Positions 45,673 through 54,214 of a stretch of DNA of 64,000 nt are shown piece after piece. The stretch comes from Maratus speciosus. Taxonomy: Eukaryota > Arthropoda > Arachnida > Araneae > Salticidae. The notes under the pieces are model-generated. The model saw only the letters and a program-made list of their open reading frames with translations, ran no database searches and was not told the origin of the DNA. The position numbers and the translations under genes were made by a program. How positions within the stretch are numbered: the stretch's first letter is position 1; every line of letters begins with the position of its first letter. The stretch is from the NCBI GenBank assembly GCA_963932465.1, contig OZ010791.1:323326283-323390282 (forward strand), written 5' to 3'.

Positions 45673-46478
45673 CAGGCTCGGCGAACCTTTTCACGTGCGC
45701 GTATACAAAATTCACAAACAATATCTATGAGCGTGAGATATCTATGAGCAACGTGAAAACTTATGCAATTTTTTTTTTTTAACAGAGCGATGTACATACG
45801 AAACACTGGTTATAAAATCAGTTGCTTTCATGCATTAATAATTAAAAAAATATTAAAAATTAGAATACTATTTTTCTGTATAATAGAATATGCTATTAAA
45901 CGAACGATTATTTAATTCGGAAATAGGATTCATTTATGGGGTATGTACTGTAATAAGGTGGAAAAATACGTGTTTTTATTTCATTAATTTTTAACTTATT
46001 ATTTATGCAACACCTGGGTTATAATTTTACAAGTTGCTTTAAACAATCTACTAATAATGTATTGATGAGATTTTTTCTGTTGTACGTTCGATGAAAAATG
46101 CTTTATATCTGGTTCGAATTTTGTTATTTTAACAAAATACATAACTAAATGGAATCCATTTGCCATTTTATTGTAGTGACTGTCAAATGCAATTCATTTG
46201 AAAATTAGATCGTTTTGAAATTCATATAAAAAGGCAAAATACATGTCAAACACGCTACATAGCATGCCAGGAAAAGAAAATTATCCTGATTTGTTAATTG
46301 ATGTAAAAAATAATTGCATTATTTGTGATTTGCATGAGTAGATAACACTTATTGGTTATAACAGAAATAAAAAATAGACTTTATCTTTATAACAATTACC
46401 AAATTAAAATTTTTCGTGTGCTAGAAAAATTAGCTTACGTGCCAACACTATAGCTCTTGCCATAGGTTCGCCAACCTG
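45673..46478. mobile_element. Non-autonomous hAT element, 806 bp, perfect 8-base target duplication
   Basis: TTCTATAG occurs at 45665-45672 and 46479-46486. The ends are CAGGCTCGGCGAACC and, inverted, CAGGTTGGCGAACC. Next to the right end, in inverted reading, are a GGCACGTAAGC motif and a TTTTTCTAGCACACGAAAAA palindrome; the left side has CACGTGCGCG. This layout is usual for hAT (Charlie/Buster-like) elements. No transposase frame remains. The 125-residue minus-strand frame at 46404-46781, the longest in the window, straddles the right end and its flank and is therefore not a gene. Confidence 0.9.
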
Positions 46479-46734
46479 TTCTATAGTAAGCGTTTTATAG
46501 TTCACCTCAGTGATATATAACAATTTAAATATCTTTGAAATGGTGTAAGACCTTGAAGATATACCACAAATGATTTTACCTCGTACACCGTAATATAACG
46601 GAATTCTTTTGAGTGTTCGAGTAAACGGACTATAGATACTACTCATTTCATTTTCAGTATCGAACATAGATAATAAAGGTAATAAAAAATATTGGTTGCA
46701 ATGAAATCGTAGTACGTTTACGCGAGTTAGAGCA

Positions 46735-46770
46735 TGAGGAGACACACAGACGGCAGACAGACAAACTGAG
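46735..46770. repeat. ACACAGACGGCAGACAGAC tract
   Basis: Short GACA-rich tract of the same kind that ends the repeats at 16.6 and 23.4 kb. Confidence 0.6.
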
Positions 46771-46839
46771 CTCATAAGCACTTTTTAACTACGTTAGAAA
46801 GTGTTTAAAAACGGAATATGAATGCCAGAAAGAAAAGTA

Positions 46840-47090
46840 CGTTGAAAGATTAACTGATAATTTTATAACTTTTATTTCTTTAATTAAATCTCGGTTACTC
46901 GCATTAATTTTCAAATAAATGAGCTTTGGGAATGAAATCATGAAATCTCATTAATTTAAGTATTTATTGATTTTTAAGCGCCACTAATGAAGATAAAAAG
47001 ATTAGGAGTTAATAACTTGAAGTGTGATTACAGGCTTCAAAGAATAAAGATGAAAATAAACAATATGAAACTAATAACTAAGAAATTCTA
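46840..47090 (+). repeat. Flanking duplication, left copy (partner 49905-50150)
   Basis: Shared in order: ATTGAAAGATT, CGCATTAA-TTTCAAA, GAATGAAATC/ATAATGAAATC, TATTGATTTTTAAGC, CTAATGAAGATAAAA-GATTAGG, GTTAATAACT-GAAGTGTGAT and AACAATATGAAACT. The copies are about 3.06 kb apart and enclose the full Tigger element. Confidence 0.8.
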
Positions 47091-47397
47091 CCTTGAAAAT
47101 TTTACACAGAATTTTCACTTTCGAATTTGTGGATTTTGGTCCGCTACATTAGTATTCTGCATCATATATGCAGTATATATATATTTTTTTTTTCGTTTTT
47201 TCCTATGAAAGCAGGCTGTGTCTTATGTAGGCCTAATATGGTAACATTCTCGTAAAACTTCCAATATAACTCACAATGCAAACAGTTTCTTTATTTTCTA
47301 ATTTTATGTACAAGATCTAAATTATAGTACAGATTTCTAAGAACATTACAGCAAAAACTATTCATCAGAAATTCATGAAATTTGAATGAAACTTGTA

Positions 47398-47510
47398 CAG
47401 TTGTGAAAATAAAAGTAAACACTCCCTACTAACTCTGCAACAAATTAATATCGAAGAAAGTTACTGGTACCAAATGATTGGAAATAAAGTCTACAATTAA
47501 ATGATGCGTG
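47398..47510 (+). mobile_element. Solo end of the 38.68 kb long-TIR family
   Basis: TACAGTTGTG, then AGTAAACACTCCCTAC, AGTTACTGGTACCAAATGAT and AATTAAATGATG follow the order of the long terminal repeat at 38680-38815. No second end was found nearby. Confidence 0.65.
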
Positions 47511-47632
47511 AAATAATTTTTCTGCAGTCAGTGTTATTGGATTATTTGAAACTGTTAATAATGGATAAAGATAATATCAGATATATTAAATATACTAATA
47601 ATTTACAGAAATGTAAGAAAAAAATATTATTA

Positions 47633-49430
47633 CAGTGACCTCTCACTTATACGACTCTCTCAGTTATACGCCGAATTCTCTCGGTCCCGTCCACGCTTTA
47701 TGGGAAATAATGCTAAACTTCTCTCAGTTATACGACTGCTTCTCTCACTTATACGACGCTTTAAACGGTTCAGGCGATTTTACATTTCTCCCTCTAGAAT
47801 TAATTTTTATAATCTTTAAAGTACAAATCATTCACGTTTTCTTACATTTATCCTTTCATTATTGTTAAAGTGTTTATGAATAATGAATAACATTTCTTAT
47901 CTACCTTTGTTTGTTATTAACGATGAAATCTATGGCGGGAGGGTGATTGTATGGAATTCTCTTATGTCTGCCATTTAACAAATGCCAAATGACTACCTGC
48001 AGATCATGTCTCTGTATGGCACTGGTCGATTCAAAGAGATCTAGGATTCAATGTGGCAGATTTAAAAAATTGACATCAGTATTAATCGCGTGGTTTAACC
48101 AAATGCGAGCTTCAAATTTACCGATAGATTTTAAAAGAAAAGGCTCGCACTCTGACTGAGAAGTATGGAATCGAGAATTTTTCAGCGTCTTGCGGTGATT
48201 CGAGAAGCTAAAAAAAGACATCGACTTTTGCATCGTCGCATCACAGGAGAAAGCGCGTGTGTTAATGGGAATGATGTTAGACAATGGTTTCAAAATCTAC
48301 TTATGTTAATTAAGGATTAAGGGACCTAAAGACATTTTTAACTGTGATGAAACGGACTGTTTTTCAAGCTGATGACAGATAAGACATTATCATACAAAGA
48401 AGAACCATGTCAAGGGGCAGAAAAAGTAAAGAAAGATTAACTATCCTTTTTTGCACAAATAGTGATGATTCAGAAAAAATAGAACCTTTAGTAATAGGAA
48501 AATCAAGAAAATCTCGATACTTTAAGAATAAAAAAATATTACCATGTGGCTACAGAAATTTAAAAAAAGCATGGGTGACATCAGAGATTCCCAATGATTT
48601 TTTAAAAGAGATGGATGATAAATTTAAAAAACAACAAATAAAGGTTTTACTTCTAATGGATCAATGTCCATCACATCCCGATGTAAAAGATCTGCCGTTT
48701 CTGCAGCAAATTAAATTTTAAAATTTGTTTTAGGAAATTCAGTTTTCCCACAAGACCAAACTGCTAGTTGAACGAATGAACCTGATATTGAGAGCGTATG
48801 GAATCCTTTAATAACGAAGACTCGAAAAAATGTTTATGGACGAAGGTATTATTTTCAAAGATTATGTAGAATGTGACGATAAACGTCTTCTGTCAGAACT
48901 GAGAACTGCTGAAGAAATCTTTGAGGATGTTAATAATGAAGACGTGAGCAAGGAGGATGACCAAGATGAGAGCAATGTTCCTGCTGTTGTAAATTTTTCA
49001 AAAGCAAGTACGGCTTTAAATAAATTACAGAATTATGTCCATCAAAATGATTATTCCCAAACTAGCTTAAAAGCTTTATTAGACTTAGAGAAAGACATTT
49101 TCTATTTCCATCTACGACAGAAACAAACTAATATCACTTCATTTTTTGAGAAAATCTGATCTGTAAATTTTTAAAATAAACATAGTGGTAAATGAACAAT
49201 TTTGTGAACTTTTTAAACATATTTTATGTTTAATTTTTTAATACATTTTACAAATTTTGTTAAAATATGTTCTTAGTACTCAAAACTTATCGTTTTAGTA
49301 TAGGTAAAATAACTAATGCCTATAAAGTTTAAAACTTGTATAATAAGGCGGTCTCTCACTTATACGACTCTCTCAGTTATACGACTTTTTTCCACGGTCC
49401 CTTGAAAGTCGTATAAGTGAGAGGTCACTG
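47633..49430 (+). mobile_element. Full-length Tigger/pogo element, 1798 bp
   Basis: TA duplications are at 47631-47632 and 49431-49432. Ends start CAGTGACCTCTCACTTATAC and are perfectly inverted for 23 bases. Subterminal CTCTCACTTATACGAC and CTCTCAGTTATACGAC motifs recur several times at both ends, together with GGTCCC. The element spans a recognisable but broken transposase on the plus strand. Length and structure fit a once-autonomous pogo-clade element of the Tc1/mariner superfamily. Confidence 0.95.
47945..49159 (+). pseudogene. Tigger/jerky-type transposase pseudogene
   Basis: A CENP-B-type helix-turn-helix stretch (V-L-I-A-W-F-N-Q-M-R-A-S-N-L-P-I, about 48080-48125, then E-N-F-S-A-S-C-G and K-K-R-H-R-L-L-H-R-R) precedes the DDE core. 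D-E-T-D-C-F (48348-48365) holds the first catalytic Asp; D-K-T-L-S-Y-K and R-G-R-K-S-K-E-R-L-T follow; L-L-L-M-D-Q-C-P-S-H-P (48649-48681) holds the second, with Q in place of the usual N. The third catalytic segment is mostly lost around 48720-48800. The C terminus has A-L-N-K-L-Q-N-Y-V and Q-T-N-I-T-S-F-F-E-K-I, the usual Tigger tail. Stops near 48052 and 48156, a frameshift near 48390-48410 and the damaged core make it inactive. Open parts are 48407-48721 and 48830-49159. Confidence 0.9.
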
Positions 49431-49439
49431 TATTATTTT

Positions 49440-49900
49440 TTATTTTATAAGAAATCATTTCACACATAAATTCCCACTAACGCCCATGGCCACAAATGTG
49501 GGCGTTATTTGTTTTGTGAATTTGTATTCTTTTCCCCATTTTTTTGCTTTTTGAATTCCAATTAATATAAGATGAATAAATTGTAAAAAAAAAAAAAAAA
49601 AAAAAAGTCATTTTTTTTTCTCAACGTAAAAATATCGTCCATGACGAGGTTAAACAGCTCTTGTTGTTCTCATTAGATGCAGTATTCATGCTATATATTC
49701 TGTATAAATGTTTTATACGCCCTATATTGGCTTTTCGATGGAACATATTTTGTTCTAAATAAATTCCATCCTTTCCTTAAGACTCCCAAAATTACATGAC
49801 TTTCAGATCAATAGTTTTCAATTAGCCCATTTGGAAGTGATTTCTTTAATTTGGGATACCTAGTATATTGGAGTAAAAAATAAAATCTGAATAAAGAAAA
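49440..49900. other. AT-rich DNA with a short A run
   Basis: An A run at 49586-49606. No feature was recognised. Confidence 0.4.
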
Positions 49901-49904
49901 AAAC

Positions 49905-50150
49905 TTCTATATTGAAAGATTGTCTGATATTTTGAAATGTTTTATTTTATAACTCAAATTTCATTCAGTCGCATTAACTTTCAAAGAAATGGACTTTGAT
50001 AATGAAATCTCATTATTTTAAGTATTTTATTGATTTTTAAGCTTCCCTAATGAAGATAAAAGGATTAGGTGTTAATAACTGGAAGTGTGATCAACCACTT
50101 GGCAGCATATAGATAAAAATCAACAATATGAAACTGATAACTATGAAACT
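49905..50150 (+). repeat. Flanking duplication, right copy (partner 46840-47090)
   Basis: Homologous over about 245 bases to 46840-47090 in the same orientation, with moderate divergence. Confidence 0.8.
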
Positions 50151-50552
50151 GGGAATAAGTAAAAAAAGAGGAAGAAAGAGAGAAAAACTTTTCTTGTTAC
50201 GTTTGTGATAATAATTTTTTTTTCAAACGGATCGTGCTTTATCATAATAATCAACTTTCGTTTTATCGGTTTTTGAAAGAGAATTCGATCTCTTTTGTAC
50301 AAGGCCCTTTTCTACTTAAAACTACATTTAGATGTCGAATAAAATAAATAACTTTTCGATTTGAGAACAATTAACTTCACATAAAGATAAATTTGTGTAA
50401 AAATTATAAAAGCAGTCACTGCTGCGTTTTTATCATTAAATTCTTAAGTATTTTTTGATAAAACAGAGAGTATCTTAAATGTAAACTTTTTGTATGACAG
50501 TTTTTCTTCTTTGATTTTTAAAAGTTTTTCTATATATTTATGTAATCAATTA

Positions 50553-51700
50553 CAGTGTGTGTGTAAAAACTTTATGGACAGCAAAAAATTCTAATTTTTC
50601 TAATAAATTTCAGATCAGATTAAAGAAAGAGCTTATTATAATGTGTATCACAAAGCTGAAAAGCTAATAAAAATTCCAACAAAATTTATCTCGAAGTATT
50701 TTATTTCGAAAATAACATAATCATACAAAAAACACTATTTCCGACTTTGTAAGAACTTTAAGGATATAGTTAGTACAGTAATGAAGAAACAAATATTTAA
50801 TGTGTTGTACTCTCACAATTGCTTTTTATGACCGCAAATGTTCTTGCTTTGATGCACATTATTATTTTTTGGCACAATTCGGGGCTGGTTTTGTACCATT
50901 CATCTTCAATCGTGGATACGAGTTCTGAAGCTAAGAAAAAATGCCCTCCATTTTCATGAACTCGTCTTTCTAGATCTCCACATGTGTTTTCGACAGGGTT
51001 TAGATCGAGATTTCTGGGTGGCAATTGTAAATCTAAATATTTGTCTTCTTGGACCAGAGTTTTGTACTACGAATTGTGTGGATATACGCATTATCCTGCA
51101 CATAAATCCATCTTCCACTGCCAGAAGTGTTGCAACAGGTGAAAAATGCTCAAAAAGAGTTTTTGGATATGCCTTTGAATTAATGTTTAATGAAAGAAAT
51201 GCAAGTGACCTCATGCCGTTAAACGAAAAGCAGTCAAATATCACAATAGATCCGCAAATAACTGATGTTTTGAGAATTTTTTTTTATCTGAAAATTACCA
51301 GATCGAGTAATTGCATTGATGATTGTTTCCTTCCACACACTGATCCCAACCGTTCGTAAAATTTCTTTACTTCAGTTTTTCCAGTTGATGCTAGCTTTAA
51401 AACTTTTCTTTCATATATGGCTGACAAGGCTTTCGGTCTGCCTCCAGCGGTTTTTTTTTTCATACTCTTCTTTTAACCTTAAAAAATTGTTGATGATGGT
51501 TTTAGCTCTTCCTACCTTTCTTTCAACGGACTAACAACTCATTCCTGACAATGAAAAATATTCAACAGCATCCTTTTGCTTACTTGCACTTTATTCATTC
51601 AGCTTAATTGCTTTTGTCATATTTATAAAATTTGGCATATTATATTTTTGGGATTATTATAAAATTTACAAAACGCTTAATTGAAAACATCAGAAAAATC
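50553..51700 (-). mobile_element. Tc1 element, left part
   Basis: TA then CAGTGTGTGTGTAAAAACTT and GGACAGCAAAAAATT at 50551-50595 form a Tc1-type end. The transposase remnant follows on the minus strand. No right end is seen within a few hundred bases beyond the transposase start. A related inverted end exists at 57937-57972, after about 6.2 kb of other elements. Confidence 0.75.
50797..51630 (-). pseudogene. Tc1 transposase pseudogene
   Basis: Minus-strand sense begins near 51630 with K-A-I-K-L-N-E, L-S-G-M-S-C and G-R-A-K-T-I-I-N-N-F, the first helix-turn-helix of Tc1 transposases. The middle has I-F-D-C-F-S-F-N-G, where the usual W-G-C-F-S follows the first Asp. A frameshift near 51115 separates this from Y-V-Q-D-N-A-Y-I-H-T, the second catalytic Asp motif. 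The end reads P-P-R-N-L-D-L-N-P-V-E-N-T-C-G-D-L-E-R-R-V, containing the catalytic Glu of DD34E. Stops and at least two frameshifts disable it. The frames at 50982-51359 and 51316-51534 on the plus strand are shadows. Confidence 0.9.
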
Positions 51701-51744
51701 ACTATACACAAGAGTGCTTTACGTCGACGATACGAAGACATTTT

Positions 51745-51889
51745 TTTCGAATAGCCTGCGGCCTATGTCCCACATCCCGAAGCTTAACAGGTTTATGGAG
51801 GTAACAAGGTGAGAGTCCCGAAAACAGTAGCAAGGAAAAATGTGTAGCGGTGGTGTTGGTGTTGGGTGGGCTACGACTAAAGCTTCTTG

Positions 51890-51922
<33 letters not shown>
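51745..51922 (+). mobile_element. Possible tRNA-derived SINE with A tail
   Basis: A TAGCCTGCGGCC block (51752) resembles an A box, and GGTGAGAGTCCCG (51808-51820) is close to the B-box form GGTTCGANTCC. The two are about 55 bases apart, as in tRNA promoters. A GC-richer body ends in about 29 A (51894-51922). A target duplication was not proven. The minus-strand 74-residue frame is a shadow. Confidence 0.4.
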
Positions 51923-51926
<4 letters not shown>

Positions 51927-51974
51927 AAGTTAACAAATTGCAATTATTAGAATTTGGAAAGAGTCAGACTACAA

Positions 51975-52410
51975 ACAAAAAAAGGGCGATGGCTAGTACC
52001 CTCAATCAGTCGAAGTTTACCAGGATGAGCGCGGATGGTTAAAACTTAAAAAAAGCTCTTTGCTGCACCATAGCAGGTCCACAACGACTGAGTAGATAGT
52101 ATTTCGCAGGAGGCCTGGATGTGGAAAAATATTTTGTTTAAAATAAAAATAAAGATATTAAAAATTAAAGACTGACTTAACCCCTTGACAAGCGGTGGGA
52201 TATATTATATCCCCCATAATTTAAATTATGATTCGGACCAGAAACTTTTAATTAAATTTATTTTTTTTATTTTAATGAAAAAAAAATTTGAAAAATTGTT
52301 TTTCCTTATTTTGAACAAAATTCCTTCATGAATTCCGGTGAGAGTTTGACATAACAGAAACACAATTGCTTGCACCTAAAAGGGTTTAAATGATACAAAA
52401 ATAAGTGCGG
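51975..52410. other. Unassigned stretch between SINE-like segments
   Basis: The first 160 bases are GC-richer (GCGCGGATGG near 52029, GGAGGCCTGG near 52110) and may be another SINE fragment. The rest is AT-rich. Confidence 0.3.
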
Positions 52411-52419
52411 CACCCATCA

Positions 52420-52620
52420 GTCACGGACCCCCCGGATAGCGCAGGTGATACGGGCCTTACAATAGGTCTTTGCTAATCCGAGTCCGCTTACGGAGACTAG
52501 TGCACGCGATTTCAGCTACTGGAGCAGGATAAACCGACCTGAAAAATGCCTTTTAAATAGGCTGGAACCTGATGGTGGAGAGAACCAGATTGGAGGTGCA
52601 GAAACAATGTCATAGAGACT
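52420..52620 (+). mobile_element. Possible second tRNA-like SINE fragment
   Basis: GATAGCGCAGGTGATACGGG (52436) resembles a tRNA A-box region, and AATCCGAGTCCG about 37 bases later resembles a B box. The body is GC-rich. A clear tail and target duplication are missing. This could equally be a decayed tRNA pseudogene. Confidence 0.3.
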
Positions 52621-52624
52621 TGAA

Positions 52625-53190
52625 AAAGTTGCAGAAGTGGCAGAAAAATCAAATAACTAAGATTAAAGGTTAAAATTAAGATTAAAAATGTAATTAAATG
52701 ATAAAATAAAAATTTAAAAGCTAAAAAATATGGAGCGCGAAACAATTCAACAATTTAAGGGTGGTATAGTATTGGTAGTATAGTCCACTGTATACCCAGA
52801 CCAAGGTTGTAGTGTTTAACAAGCATGAATACATTCGAGGAGAAAAGTCTTACTGCAGAGAAAAATCTGCGTTTGAGAGGAAAAGTAAAACATCAAAAAG
52901 CAGGAGAAATTTCATTGGACGAGACGCAAAGGCCCCGCCCGCTCAAGGATTTACAGAAGAATGTAATAAAAGTGTATGAGAGACAATCTGTAAAAGTTTA
53001 ATGAAATATAGGTCGAAAAAATGAATTTGGACTAAGAATTAAAAAGAAAGATGTGTTACGCACAAGTTTAGCCAGATGGTAAACAAAAAGCCAAAGGTCA
53101 CAAGATCTTATAAAAACAAAGACCCCTTTCAGGTTCCATACATTTAAATAGAAAATGAAATAAACTTTTATATTTATAAATTTTTTTTCA
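52625..53190. other. Unassigned purine-rich DNA
   Basis: Contains a GC-rich block at about 52925-52960. A decayed retroelement body upstream of the Penelope-like inverted repeat is possible but not shown. Confidence 0.3.
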
Positions 53191-53249
53191 AAATAACAGA
53201 CATTACATTACATTACGGGATAAAAACACTAAAATCAATATAAAAGGAC

Positions 53250-53279
53250 GTTTCGGATTCATTCTGAATCCCTCATCAG
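53250..53279 (-). ncRNA. Hammerhead-ribozyme-like core (minus strand)
   Basis: On the minus strand CTGATGA (complement of 53273-53279) is followed by a 6-bp stem-loop and GAAAC (complement of 53250-53254), then GTCC. It is the mirror of the plus-strand copy at 53372 and shares its extra G between CTGATGA and the stem. Confidence 0.55.
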
Positions 53280-53371
53280 CTAATTCCAAACGTAAAAGTC
53301 ATACTATTTCCAGAATACTACATACCTACAACCTACAACCTAATACCTAGAACCTTTACGTTAGGAATTAG

Positions 53372-53405
53372 CTGATGAGGGATTCAGAATGAATCCGAAA
53401 CGTCC
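53372..53405 (+). ncRNA. Hammerhead-ribozyme-like core (plus strand)
   Basis: CTGATGA (53372-53378), then stem II GGATTC (53380-53385) pairing with GAATCC (53391-53396) over loop AGAAT, then GAAAC (53397-53401) and the cleavage-type triplet GTC (53402-53404). This matches the invariant core with a minimal stem III (AC/GT), as known for hammerheads in Penelope-like elements, which may act as dimers. Deviation: G53379 is unpaired between CTGATGA and stem II because one C is missing at the base of the opposite strand. Activity may be reduced. Confidence 0.55.
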
Positions 53406-53589
53406 TTTTATATTGTTTTTAGTGTTTTTATCTTGTAATGTAATGTAATGTCTGTTATTTTGAAAAGTTTTTATAAATATGAATGAATTCAGACGTAGTC
53501 CTTTTGTTTATATATAAAAAAAAAAACTTTTATATATATTTTTTTCAAATTAAATAAATTTTTTTTCTACAATAAACAAAGATTAAGCT

Positions 53590-53808
53590 TCATTAACGAT
53601 ATAATCGTTAGTATTGGTAAGATTTAATAATATTTTATGGAAAATTACTAATTTTGAATTTATATCTTTTTTGGCAGAAATCTTTTCCAGGACACTGCTG
53701 AGTTTTTCGATAACTTCTGAATAATGGGAAATTTCAAATTCATTTTTTACTTTCTTTGTGATATCTATTATTGTATCAGTTTTGTTAGTGAATTCATTTA
53801 GTTCGTAG
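53590..53808 (-). other. Unrecognised charged open stretch
   Basis: From a stop at about 53810 to TAA at about 53590 the minus strand is open for about 70 codons without a Met start. It reads like a helical, lysine- and glutamate-rich segment (I-I-D-I-T-K-K-V-K-N-E-F, V-I-E-K-L-S-S-V-L-E-K-I). It lies beside the Penelope-like repeat and could be a piece of such an element's coding region. I cannot assign it. Confidence 0.2.
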
Positions 53809-54041
53809 CGATGTCACGTAGCGATGTTAGGTAGGGACGTGTGGAGGTAGGTTTAATGTTTAATTTAGGTTTATTGAGATTTTGGACTTTCATTGTTTTA
53901 TTCGTTGTGGATTTTTAGGTAGCTTTCTTTACAAAAAAGCTACCTATTGCAGCCGTTCGGAGGAAAGCGATTTCAAAAAATTTTGGTATATTTTCATCGA
54001 TCATGACCCCCAGACCCCGAAACCACCCTCCGTTCAAAATT

Positions 54042-54042
54042 G

Positions 54043-54082
<40 letters not shown>

Positions 54083-54107
54083 GTGTATATATATGTATAT
54101 ATATGTA

Positions 54108-54200
<93 letters not shown>
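54042..54200. repeat. (TA)n with TG steps, about 160 bp
   Basis: A long TATA microsatellite with scattered G positions, between the conserved flank and the tandem array of HINE copy B. Confidence 0.95.
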
Positions 54201-54202
<2 letters not shown>

Positions 54203-54214
54203 GACCTATGTCAC

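Larger units (their letters stand above)
53193..53458. mobile_element. Penelope-like terminal inverted repeat, 104 bp arms
   Basis: The left arm 53193-53296 and right arm 53355-53458 are inverted copies with very few differences, separated by 58 bases with CCTA-AACCTA repeats. Each arm carries a hammerhead-like core in opposite orientation. Inverted terminal repeats with hammerhead motifs are established for Penelope-like retroelements. No reverse transcriptase or GIY-YIG coding was found nearby, so this would be a heavily truncated copy or a retrozyme-like derivative. Confidence 0.65.

Noticed and set aside
46404..46781. 125-residue minus-strand open frame, the longest in the window
   Set aside because: It straddles the right end of the hAT element, its target duplication and a GACA-rich tract, and has no family features.
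48048..48293. Minus-strand 81-residue frame over the Tigger
   Set aside because: Shadow of the plus-strand transposase, which shows the family motifs.
50982..51534. Plus-strand frames of 125 and 72 residues
   Set aside because: Shadows of the minus-strand Tc1 transposase pseudogene.
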